From: JABMMZ01 sp964438995
Lineage (GTDB): Bacteria > Bacteroidota > Bacteroidia > NS11-12g > UBA955
NCBI GenBank assembly: GCA_964438995.1
Contig: CAYTMQ010000007.1
Span: forward strand, 62,001 to 126,000
DNA length: 64,000 bases
Reading direction: 5' to 3'
Below the pieces are notes generated by a model. The model saw only the letters and a program-made list of their open reading frames with translations, had not been told where the DNA came from and did no database searches. A program made the position numbers and the translations under genes. This document shows, piece by piece, positions 1-7,431 of this stretch (position 1 is its first letter; each line of letters begins with the position of its first letter).

Positions 1-111
1 GTTGTTAAACATACTCCGAATGATGGCAATACTCATCACTATGATTTTTATAAAAGTGATACATTTGACTTTTCAAAAGTTAATGTTATACAAATTAATG
101 AATTGCACTAA
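1..111 (+). CDS. 3' end of a truncated upstream gene
   Basis: Frame 1 is open from the window edge to a TAA at 109-111, giving 36 residues that end in QINELH. The stop overlaps the next ATG (TAATG), a common sign of translational coupling, so this is probably the last part of a real gene transcribed with the one after it. The visible residues are hydrophilic and match no family I recognise. Too little is present to name a function. Confidence 0.55.
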   Translation, partial: VVKHTPNDGNTHHYDFYKSDTFDFSKVNVIQINELH

Positions 112-1364
112 TGTTTGAGCTAAAAAATAGACAATTACATATAAGTGGCTTATTCGATATTACGGATAACTACTGTAGCATCATTAATGATGGTTCTATT
201 GATTTGCTATACAAAGGAACAAACAAATATGGCTCAAACATTTTAGGTTCGATTTTATACGAGGATGATGAAAATCTATACCTAAGATATATTCACACAA
301 TTATATCTGACGAAACACTTCATGACTTTTTGAACAGGAGAATTACTTTAAGAAACATCATATCAAGTTCAGACACAGTATATGTGGTAGACAAAGGATA
401 TAATAATGAATTAAAAGATTCTGCCTTAATACCCTTTATCGATTTACCGAATGATTATTTACCCCTTGAAAATTCATATTGCCCAAGTTTTGTTAAGCGA
501 AATACATTTGAATTTGTTTTTAGTCTGAAAGGTGGTTTAGCTGACATTCACAAAGCAGAACCTCTAATAATGAGCGACACTAATGCGAAAGTCTTTAAGC
601 TATTAAATTCTGCTACAACGTTTCTGAAAGAACTTGACATAGAACCTGTTATTTACTCAGAAGTTTCTCTAGCTGGGAGTTTTCAACTTAACTTTGAGAT
701 TGACTTAAAGGAAAAACCATCTCTTTTCTCTAAAAATCCAAATGATATAAAAGCATATTTCAGTCGCTTTTTAAACTATTTATTTGACAAACTACCAACA
801 GAAAATCAAGACATTCTAAAGGATGAGCAAAAATTTTCAGACGAATTAAATTCTTTGTTTAAGGAATTGAAACAATTGTATAATAGCCGAAATGTTATTT
901 TAGGTGACGAAGCTTTTGAACAGAGAGTAATCGACTTAATAATATATTCAGTCGACTCGATTAAGGATATTGAATATAAAGGCTATAATAAAATTGAAAT
1001 AAGCAACAAACTTGAATCTGGTGAAGTTTTACCAATTGCATTAATTAAGACTGACTACTACGACAGTGTTCAAAGCAAAGTTTTTAAACCTGAGCAAGAA
1101 GATAAACCTGATGAAATAGTGTGCGATGAAAACCCCAAAGACTATAAAATCCAAGTTTATTCATTAAATAATGAAACAGGAAATGGTGGTGCTTATTATG
1201 TCGTTGATGATAGTGTATCAAAAATTGCACTCCATTTAAAAGGGAAATCAGATTATCACGGCACGGTTTATACTAAAAGTTTGGACGAAAAAAAATCAAT
1301 AGATATTCAAGGGATTGGGAAATGGGTAAACGGAGTACTGAAAGACATAACAGTGGAATTATAA
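111..1364 (+). CDS. Conserved hypothetical protein, 417 aa
   Basis: The ATG overlaps the upstream stop by one base, which supports this start and co-expression with the truncated gene before it. There is no signal peptide or membrane segment, so the protein is probably cytoplasmic. The N-terminal third (IINDGSIDLLYKG, then LYLRYIHTII) looks like a small beta-rich domain. Residues about 240-300 are lysine- and glutamate-rich and helical. The C-terminal 70 residues (YKIQVYSLNNETGNGG) look like a second beta domain. I do not recognise the family. The gene lies just before the cassette-like array and could be a cassette or defence-associated gene, but nothing in it proves that. Confidence 0.7.
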   Translation: MFELKNRQLHISGLFDITDNYCSIINDGSIDLLYKGTNKYGSNILGSILYEDDENLYLRYIHTIISDETLHDFLNRRITLRNIISSSDTVYVVDKGYNNELKDSALIPFIDLPNDYLPLENSYCPSFVKRNTFEFVFSLKGGLADIHKAEPLIMSDTNAKVFKLLNSATTFLKELDIEPVIYSEVSLAGSFQLNFEIDLKEKPSLFSKNPNDIKAYFSRFLNYLFDKLPTENQDILKDEQKFSDELNSLFKELKQLYNSRNVILGDEAFEQRVIDLIIYSVDSIKDIEYKGYNKIEISNKLESGEVLPIALIKTDYYDSVQSKVFKPEQEDKPDEIVCDENPKDYKIQVYSLNNETGNGGAYYVVDDSVSKIALHLKGKSDYHGTVYTKSLDEKKSIDIQGIGKWVNGVLKDITVEL

Positions 1365-1411
1365 AAAAATAAAGACATCGAAGAACTACAAAAGTAGCGT
1401 GGACAGGTGTC

Positions 1412-1481
1412 AGGACTGAAAAGTCCTCTGGGTTCGACTCCCAGCCGAAGGTAAACGGTAAAAGGTTTCTCTTCGGCTGGG
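1412..1481 (+). ncRNA. Structured element with competing hairpins (T-arm-like)
   Basis: Three stems can be drawn. AGGACT-GAAA-AGTCCT (1412-1427) is a 6-bp stem with a GNRA loop. CTGGG-TTCGACT-CCCAG (1428-1444) looks like a tRNA T arm. CCCAGCCGAAG (1440-1450) pairs perfectly with CTTCGGCTGGG (1471-1481). The last two share CCCAG and cannot form together. No 5' acceptor strand or D arm is visible, so it is not an intact tRNA. It lies in the 138-nt gap before the next gene. It may be a leader or attenuator, or a tRNA remnant. Confidence 0.35.
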
Positions 1482-1502
1482 GTTGACTTAAAAAGATGAA
1501 AA

Positions 1503-2351
1503 ATGACAGAACAAGAAATTGAGCAATACTTCATTTATCACAACGAAAATATTAAGTTGTTGAAAATTGGCTTTGACAATATCAGAGACCAAATTAAGAC
1601 TCTTTATAAATCACAAAATAAAGATGGCAATTATATATACTCTTTAAGCGACACTGACCAAGAAAAGATAAAAGTTAGAAAAATTGAAAAATCATTATCA
1701 AGAGTATTATCAGGCATTCAGGTTTCTTGGGCAGAAGAAAGCATCAAAAGACTTTTGTACGAAAAAGCACTTTTCACAGAAAGACAAAGAGAATACTTAC
1801 TTGAAAGACCTGCACTCGACCAACGATGGTATTCAACATTAAAAATTGTTTTTTCAATTGCTTATGACCTTGTTCCTCCATCTGACGAAACCTGCGATAC
1901 AGTGACAATTGAACGAGAGAGAAGAAATCTTGGAGACGAATTAGTTGACCATTACCTGGAATTAAAAGATATTATAACCTACAACCTTGTTCCCAACTTT
2001 TCAATTCGTAATAAAGTTCAGCACGGAGAATGGGAATACGCTTTTAAACCTAAATATTCTGCCGAGTTTAGCCAAGGCATAACGGACAAAATAAACAAAG
2101 AGAATATCGTAACAACTACCTCAAGATATACTTTGGTTAATGCTATCTATCAAATGATTGTAGATTTAGGAAGGTTCAAGAGTAACAGTTTTGCACTTGA
2201 TTCTATGTTGACACCTTTTGAATACTTTTACAATGGCTACATAAAAAAGATAAACTTTGAAGTATCTAAAATCAATACATTAAACTTAGACGACTTTATA
2301 AATGATTTGGTGGACAAAGAAAAACGGGGACAACAATACCGAACAAGATGA
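1503..2351 (+). CDS. Hypothetical protein, 282 aa (first cassette-like gene)
   Basis: A soluble, charged, mainly helical protein that starts MTEQEIEQYF. It has no signal peptide and no membrane segment. Helical stretches with regularly spaced Arg, Lys and Glu run through residues 30-110 and 190-240. RNKVQHGEWEYAF at about 165 resembles the RNxxxH/HGxx motifs of HEPN-like proteins: R-N then H-G in a helical protein. That is only a loose resemblance, and I would not assign the family. The stop is 10 nt before the first good attC-like site, which is the arrangement expected of an integron cassette gene. Confidence 0.7.
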   Translation: MTEQEIEQYFIYHNENIKLLKIGFDNIRDQIKTLYKSQNKDGNYIYSLSDTDQEKIKVRKIEKSLSRVLSGIQVSWAEESIKRLLYEKALFTERQREYLLERPALDQRWYSTLKIVFSIAYDLVPPSDETCDTVTIERERRNLGDELVDHYLELKDIITYNLVPNFSIRNKVQHGEWEYAFKPKYSAEFSQGITDKINKENIVTTTSRYTLVNAIYQMIVDLGRFKSNSFALDSMLTPFEYFYNGYIKKINFEVSKINTLNLDDFINDLVDKEKRGQQYRTR

Positions 2352-2361
2352 GAAAAACTAC

Positions 2362-2493
2362 TGCCAACAGCACCTACCCAAAAGGCGGGGTTTCGTGCTT
2401 CGCAGACACATTTGTGCAAGCCGAAAGTTCAGTTCTCCGAATGAAGTTCAGTGGTAAAAATCCCGCCCTTCGGGTAGCTGCAAACCGTTAGGT
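2362..2493 (+). repeat. attC-like site 1
   Basis: An imperfect inverted repeat of about 132 nt directly downstream of the 282-aa gene. The left arm holds CCAAC, CTACCC and GGCGGG. The right arm holds CCCGCC, GGGTAG and a terminal GTTAGGT, a perfect match to the integron core site GTTRRRY. The left box, TGCCAAC, matches RYYYAAC less well. The centre (TGCTTCGCAGACACATTTGTG) is shared in part with site 2. Confidence 0.6.
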
Positions 2494-2781
2494 GCAAGCG
2501 TAGAGAACGATCCGACAACATCAGACACGCTGACAATTAAACATAAAAAGTAAACCATTTTTGACGAGTGACCAAAGACATACAGACCATATTGAAATCG
2601 GACATCAAGTAAGCCGACACTCACTACCGACCCTATATTTTTTATTTTTTTTCCTACGCACTTTTTTAAAAACAATTTTAGCCAACCGCACAAACGGCAC
2701 ATTTGGTTTTGCCCCAACCGCACAAGCCGACACACAGGCAAAACCAAAAGAGCCGTTTTTTAGCCAACCCTTCAAATACAG
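2494..2781 (+). promoter_or_regulatory. Leader of the copper block, no gene seen
   Basis: This 288-nt stretch follows attC-like site 1. It is rich in CCGCACAA and CCGACAC motifs. AGCCGACAC occurs at 2612-2620 and 2725-2733 and again after the copper genes at 9735 and 9845. A T-rich tract lies at 2637-2670. I see no convincing coding frame; an overlapping open frame (2561-2785) has no start context and unnatural composition. It probably holds the promoter of the regulator at 2782. Confidence 0.35.
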
Positions 2782-3342
2782 ATGAAACTCTATATTAAAA
2801 ATATGGTATGCAGCCGTTGTAAAATGGCAGTGAAATCAGAGTTAGAAACACTTGGACTGCACCCTATTTATGTTGAGTTAGGTGAAATTGAAATTCAAGA
2901 AAGTAATATTGAAAAAGTTAAAGAACATTTAATTTCAAATTTACAATCATTAGGATTTGACCTGATGAATGATAAACAAAGTAAAACCATAGAGAAGATA
3001 AAAAACTTAATTGTAGAGTTAGTTCATTATCAAAGTAATGATACAAAATATAATCTTTCGGATTATCTCACACAAAACATTTTGCAGGACTATAATACGC
3101 TGAGCCGTTTATTTTCAGAAGTGGAAGGCACAACTATTGAAAAATATTTTATTAATCAAAAAATTGAAAAAGTCAAAGAATTACTAACGTATGACGAACT
3201 GAATTTAAGCGAAATTGCCGAACGGCTTCATTACAGTAGTGTAGCACATTTGAGCAATCAGTTCAAAAAAGTTACAGGATTTACGCCTACATTCTTCAAG
3301 CAGATGAAGAATAAAAACCGCAAGCAAATTAATGACATCTAA
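2782..3342 (+). CDS. Copper-responsive AraC-type regulator with HMA-like N-terminus
   Basis: The N-terminal ~65 residues form a small ferredoxin-like fold with a metal-binding motif, MVCSRCKMAV (CxxC at about 10-13), as in heavy-metal-associated domains. Residues about 125-180 (KVKELLTYDELNLSEIAERL, then HLSNQFKKVTGFTPT) are a typical AraC/XylS helix-turn-helix. The inferred role is a one-component sensor: the CxxC would bind Cu(I) and the HTH would control the copper genes that follow on the same strand. At 186 aa it is much shorter than classical AraC proteins because the metal domain replaces the usual arabinose-type sensor. Confidence 0.8.
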   Translation: MKLYIKNMVCSRCKMAVKSELETLGLHPIYVELGEIEIQESNIEKVKEHLISNLQSLGFDLMNDKQSKTIEKIKNLIVELVHYQSNDTKYNLSDYLTQNILQDYNTLSRLFSEVEGTTIEKYFINQKIEKVKELLTYDELNLSEIAERLHYSSVAHLSNQFKKVTGFTPTFFKQMKNKNRKQINDI

Positions 3343-3394
3343 ATTTTACAAATCAAACCCTTAATTGTGTAACGTGTCCTAATACACATAATGG

Positions 3395-3402
3395 TAAATT
3401 TG
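3395..3402 (+). promoter_or_regulatory. Candidate -7 element before the copper genes
   Basis: TAAATTTG fits the Bacteroidota -7 consensus TAnnTTTG and lies about 38 nt before the ATG at 3441. No clear TTTG -33 element is seen at the right spacing, so this is tentative. Confidence 0.3.
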
Positions 3403-3440
3403 CAATGTTATTAATAGTATAAACTCTAAAAAATACAAAA

Positions 3441-4283
3441 ATGAAAATCGCCTTAACATTTTTCACAGCATTGCTGTCATTTACAGCCTGTAATGCTCAA
3501 ATTAAAAACTCAAAAACTGAAACCTTAAAAATTTACGGAAACTGCGGAATGTGTGAAAGCACCATTGAAAAAGCAGGTAATATGAAAAAGGTAGCCAACG
3601 TAGATTGGAACAAAGACACTAAAATAGCTACCATAACTTATGATGCAACAAAAACAAACCAAGACGAAATTCTGAGACGTATTGCATTAAGCGGTTACGA
3701 CAGCGACAAATTTCTTGCACCTACTGATGTTTATGCAAAACTTCCTGAATGTTGCCAATACGAACGTGTAAACAAACCCGTTGCAAAAACAGAACCAAAT
3801 ACAGAAACACACGACCATTCAAACCATACGACAATAAGCGAAAAGCAGGAAACAAACCAATTGAAAGCTGTTTTTGAAAGCTATTTTGCCGTAAAAGATG
3901 CTTTGGTAAAAACTGACGGCAATACGGCTTCTTCAAAAGCAAAAGATTTGAGCAACGCAATTTCCTCAGTAAAAATGGAAACATTAACAACAGATGAACA
4001 CAACGTTTGGATGAAAGTGATGAAAGACCTTTTATTTGATGCAGAGCATATTTCAGATACCAAAGATATAGGGCATCAAAGAGACCATTTTATGAGTTTG
4101 TCAAAAAATATGTATGAACTAATAAAGGTTTCAAAATCCGAAACACCTGTTTACTATCAGTATTGTCCAATGGCAAACGGTGGTAAAGGTGCAAATTGGT
4201 TAAGCAAAGAAGATGCAATCAAAAATCCGTATTACGGTTCACAAATGTTGACTTGTGGTAGCACAGTAGAAACAATTAAATAA
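3441..4283 (+). CDS. Periplasmic HMA / DUF3347 copper-binding protein
   Basis: The start has a lipoprotein-type signal (LLSFTACNA, Cys at about 16), so the mature protein is probably anchored in the periplasm. Residues about 27-90 are a heavy-metal-associated domain with YGNCGMC. A His-rich linker (HDHSNH) follows. Residues about 120-240 match DUF3347. The C-terminus (YCPMANGGKGANWLS ... NPYYGSQMLTCG) is the usual tail of Bacteroidota copper-efflux adaptors. It probably binds and passes on copper in the periplasm. It lies 7 nt upstream of the ATPase gene, so co-transcription is very likely. Confidence 0.85.
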   Translation: MKIALTFFTALLSFTACNAQIKNSKTETLKIYGNCGMCESTIEKAGNMKKVANVDWNKDTKIATITYDATKTNQDEILRRIALSGYDSDKFLAPTDVYAKLPECCQYERVNKPVAKTEPNTETHDHSNHTTISEKQETNQLKAVFESYFAVKDALVKTDGNTASSKAKDLSNAISSVKMETLTTDEHNVWMKVMKDLLFDAEHISDTKDIGHQRDHFMSLSKNMYELIKVSKSETPVYYQYCPMANGGKGANWLSKEDAIKNPYYGSQMLTCGSTVETIK

Positions 4284-4290
4284 AAAATCA

Positions 4291-6792
4291 ATGAAACACA
4301 CATATCACATACACGGAATGACCTGTAACGGTTGCCGTAGCCACGTAGAAGAAACGCTTTCAAAAATAGAAGGCGTTTCAAAGGTTACTGTTGATTTAGA
4401 AAAGGCAGAAGCTACTATTGAAATGGAAAAACATATTCACTTAGAAACATTTCAAGAAGTTTTAAAAAATGATGGTGGAAGATATAGTATCCATAATTTA
4501 GGAGAACATCATCACCATTCAGAACCCAAACAGCACGACAAACCAAAAGGAAAAGGAACGGGCGTATTTTATTGCCCGATGCGTTGCGAAGGCGATAAAA
4601 CATACGACAAAGCTGGTGATTGCCCAGTCTGCGGAATGGATTTGGTGGAGGAACAAAATCTATCAACTTCCAATACAGAACAGTGGACGTGTCCAATGCA
4701 CCCTGAAATTGTACAAGACGAACCTGGCTCCTGCCCCATTTGTGGAATGGATTTAGTACCCATGCAAGCCGACCTTTCTTCGGAAGAAAAGACCTATAAA
4801 AAATTATCAAAGAAGTTTTGGATTGCAACCGCATTTACATTGCCCATTTTCTTCATCGCAATGAGCGAAATGATTCCAAACAATCCTTTATATGAGCTGA
4901 TGGGACAAAAACAATGGAACTGGGTGCAGTTTTTTCTATCCATTCCTGTCGTGTTTTATGCCACTTGGATGTTTTTTGAACGAGCCTACCGAAGCATCAA
5001 AACCTGGAATCTCAATATGTTTACGCTAATCGGAATTGGTGCTGGTGTAGCTTGGTTATTCAGTGTGGTGGGTATGCTTTTTCCGGATTTTTTCCCCGAT
5101 CAATTTAAATCACATCATGGAGCAGTCCACGTTTATTTTGAAGCAGCAACCGTTATCTTAACCTTGGTGTTGTTGGGACAGCTTTTAGAAGCCCGTGCAC
5201 ATAGTAGAACCAATTCGGCAGTGAAAGAATTGTTGAAATTAGCACCCAATAAAGCCACAAAAATGGTTAATGGCGAAGAGGTGGAAGTCAGCATCGACAA
5301 AATAGAATTAAACGATATTCTTAAAGTAAAACCCGGTGAAAAAATCCCTGTTGATGGTGTGATCACCGAAGGTGATACAACCATTGACGAATCTATGATT
5401 ACGGGAGAACCGATTCCTGTAAATAAAACTATGGGTGATAAAGTTAGCAGCGGAACAATCAATGGCAACCAAACCTTTTTGATGAAAGCCGAAAAAGTGG
5501 GCAGCGACACTTTACTTTCTCAAATTATTAAAATGGTAAATGATGCCAGTAGAAGCCGTGCGCCTATTCAAAATTTAGCCGATAGAGTGTCGGGATATTT
5601 TGTGCCGATTGTAGTGCTCATTGCGGTAAGTACCTCCATTGTTTGGGCAGTTTGGGGGCCGGAACCTGCTTATGTTTATGCTTTGGTCAATGCAATATCG
5701 GTTTTAATTATTGCTTGTCCGTGTGCTTTAGGCTTGGCAACCCCAATGTCTGTAATGGTTGGCGTAGGCAAAGGTGCCCAAAATGGCGTGTTGATTAAAA
5801 ATGCCGAAGCACTTGAAAAATTCCACAAAATAGACACCTTAATCGTTGATAAAACAGGAACGATTACGGAAGGAAAACCAACCGTAGAAAGTATCGGTTC
5901 TTTCAATAATGGTTTTAGAGAAAGCGAAGTACTTCAATACATTGTTTCATTGAACGCAAATAGCGAACATCCTTTAGCCGAAGCAACCATTAAATACGGA
6001 AAAGAAAACAATGCTGAAATAATCAAATCGGAAAATTTTAATGCTGTTACAGGAAAAGGTGTTGAAGCTACTATCAATGGTAAGAACGTTGCTTTGGGAA
6101 ATCCAAAAATGATGGAATACGCTAAAGCCGAAATCAGTTCTCAAATGGAGGACGAAGCGAAAGCATTTCAAAAACAAGGAAAGACGGTTTCTTATCTCGC
6201 AATAGACAATTCGGTGGTTGGTTATGTTGTTATAGGTGACAAAATAAAAGCAACAAGTGCCAAAGCCATTAAAGAATTACAAGAAAAAGGCATAGCAGTT
6301 GTAATGCTGACAGGTGATAATCACGACACCGCACAAGCAGTAGCTTCAGAGCTAAAACTTACAGATTTTAAAGCAAGTATGTTGCCTGAAGATAAACTGA
6401 AAGAAGTGGAGAAACTACAAGAAAAAGGGAACGTGGTGGCAATGGCAGGAGACGGAATTAATGATGCACCGGCATTAGCAAAAAGTGATGTTGGTATAGC
6501 AATGGGAACAGGCACAGATGTAGCCATTGAAAGTGCTATGATAACTTTGGTAAAAGGCGATTTACACGGAATTGTAAAAGCCAGAAATTTAAGTGATGCT
6601 GTAATGAAAAACATTAAGCAGAATCTGTTTTTCGCCCTTGTCTATAACATATTAGGAATCCCAATTGCAGCAGGTGTATTATATCCGTTTTTCGGAATAT
6701 TGCTCTCGCCTATGATTGCTGCATTGGCAATGAGTTTTAGTTCTGTTTCGGTAATTGCAAATGCACTTAGACTTCGAAGTGTGAAAATATAA
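4291..6792 (+). CDS. copA: Copper-translocating P1B-type ATPase
   Basis: This pump exports copper from the cytoplasm using ATP. Residues 3-66 form an HMA domain with GMTCNGC. Two short heavy-metal-binding modules follow, YCPMRCEG...CPVCGMDL at 94-118 and CPMHPEI...CPICGMDLVP at 134-157. Eight membrane helices carry the CPC ion-binding motif (476-478). TGEPIPV (about 371) is the actuator loop, DKTGT (Asp520) the phosphorylation site, and GDGINDAPAL the hinge near residue 715. The length of 833 aa is normal for Bacteroidota CopA with extra N-terminal domains. The CPC and GMTC motifs make copper or silver the likely substrate. Confidence 0.95.
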   Translation: MKHTYHIHGMTCNGCRSHVEETLSKIEGVSKVTVDLEKAEATIEMEKHIHLETFQEVLKNDGGRYSIHNLGEHHHHSEPKQHDKPKGKGTGVFYCPMRCEGDKTYDKAGDCPVCGMDLVEEQNLSTSNTEQWTCPMHPEIVQDEPGSCPICGMDLVPMQADLSSEEKTYKKLSKKFWIATAFTLPIFFIAMSEMIPNNPLYELMGQKQWNWVQFFLSIPVVFYATWMFFERAYRSIKTWNLNMFTLIGIGAGVAWLFSVVGMLFPDFFPDQFKSHHGAVHVYFEAATVILTLVLLGQLLEARAHSRTNSAVKELLKLAPNKATKMVNGEEVEVSIDKIELNDILKVKPGEKIPVDGVITEGDTTIDESMITGEPIPVNKTMGDKVSSGTINGNQTFLMKAEKVGSDTLLSQIIKMVNDASRSRAPIQNLADRVSGYFVPIVVLIAVSTSIVWAVWGPEPAYVYALVNAISVLIIACPCALGLATPMSVMVGVGKGAQNGVLIKNAEALEKFHKIDTLIVDKTGTITEGKPTVESIGSFNNGFRESEVLQYIVSLNANSEHPLAEATIKYGKENNAEIIKSENFNAVTGKGVEATINGKNVALGNPKMMEYAKAEISSQMEDEAKAFQKQGKTVSYLAIDNSVVGYVVIGDKIKATSAKAIKELQEKGIAVVMLTGDNHDTAQAVASELKLTDFKASMLPEDKLKEVEKLQEKGNVVAMAGDGINDAPALAKSDVGIAMGTGTDVAIESAMITLVKGDLHGIVKARNLSDAVMKNIKQNLFFALVYNILGIPIAAGVLYPFFGILLSPMIAALAMSFSSVSVIANALRLRSVKI

Positions 6793-6840
6793 AAACAAGG
6801 AGAAGGTGAATTTAAAAACGAGTTTAATCAACGAATAGAC

Positions 6841-7413
6841 ATGGAGAAATTAATTAAAATAATTGCCGATAGTCAAAAACAGTTCATCAACCTTGTACGC
6901 ATAGCAATTTTCATTGTGATGGCTTGGATTGGTGGATTGAAAGCGTTTCAGTATGAAGCAGACGGGATCGTTCCTTTTGTTGCCAATAGTCCGCTAATGA
7001 GTTTCTTTTATGATAAAGAAGCTCCTGAATACAAAGAATATAAAAACCCCGAGGGCAAAACAGTTCAGAAGAACATTGACTGGCATAAGAAAAACAATAC
7101 TTACATTTTTTCCTATGGTTTAGGAACCGTAATTGTGATGATCGGAATTTTTACTTTATTGGGAATTTGGTCTGCCAAAATCGGTTTTATTGGAGGTATG
7201 TTAACTTTTGGAATGTCTTTGGTAACCTTATCATTTTTGCTAACCACCCCCGAAGTATATGTTCCAAATTTGGGTGGCGATTTTCCCACGCCTCAATTTG
7301 GATTTCCTTATTTGTCGGGAGCAGGGCGACTTGTAATCAAAGATATAATTATGTTAGGAGCAGGATTAATCTGTGCTTCTGATAGTGCAAAACAATTATT
7401 GAACAAAAGATAA
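6841..7413 (+). CDS. DUF417 (YkgB-like) membrane protein
   Basis: A 190-aa integral membrane protein with about four hydrophobic segments. Motifs such as VMAWIGGLKAFQYEADGI, SPLMSFFY and YLSGAGRLVIKD are typical of the DUF417/YkgB family, related to DoxX-like proteins. Its biochemical role is unknown. It lies 48 nt after the ATPase and 18 nt before the multicopper oxidase, so it is probably in the same operon and acts in the copper or oxidative stress response at the inner membrane. The function is inferred only from neighbours. Confidence 0.8.
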   Translation: MEKLIKIIADSQKQFINLVRIAIFIVMAWIGGLKAFQYEADGIVPFVANSPLMSFFYDKEAPEYKEYKNPEGKTVQKNIDWHKKNNTYIFSYGLGTVIVMIGIFTLLGIWSAKIGFIGGMLTFGMSLVTLSFLLTTPEVYVPNLGGDFPTPQFGFPYLSGAGRLVIKDIIMLGAGLICASDSAKQLLNKR

Positions 7414-7431
7414 AAATATGAAAATCTTAAA

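Noticed and set aside
1395..1481. Possible tRNA gene because of GGTTCGACTCCC
   Set aside because: The T arm is perfect, but no D arm or matching 5' acceptor strand exists, and the adjacent hairpin has a 4-nt loop, not a 7-nt anticodon loop. It is listed only as a structured element.
2561..2785. Open frame of 74 codons before the copper regulator
   Set aside because: It has unnatural composition and overlaps repeated motifs and the regulator start. It looks like chance.
4415..4834. Antisense open frames in the copper ATPase gene
   Set aside because: They lie opposite a well-supported P-type ATPase and have no family match.
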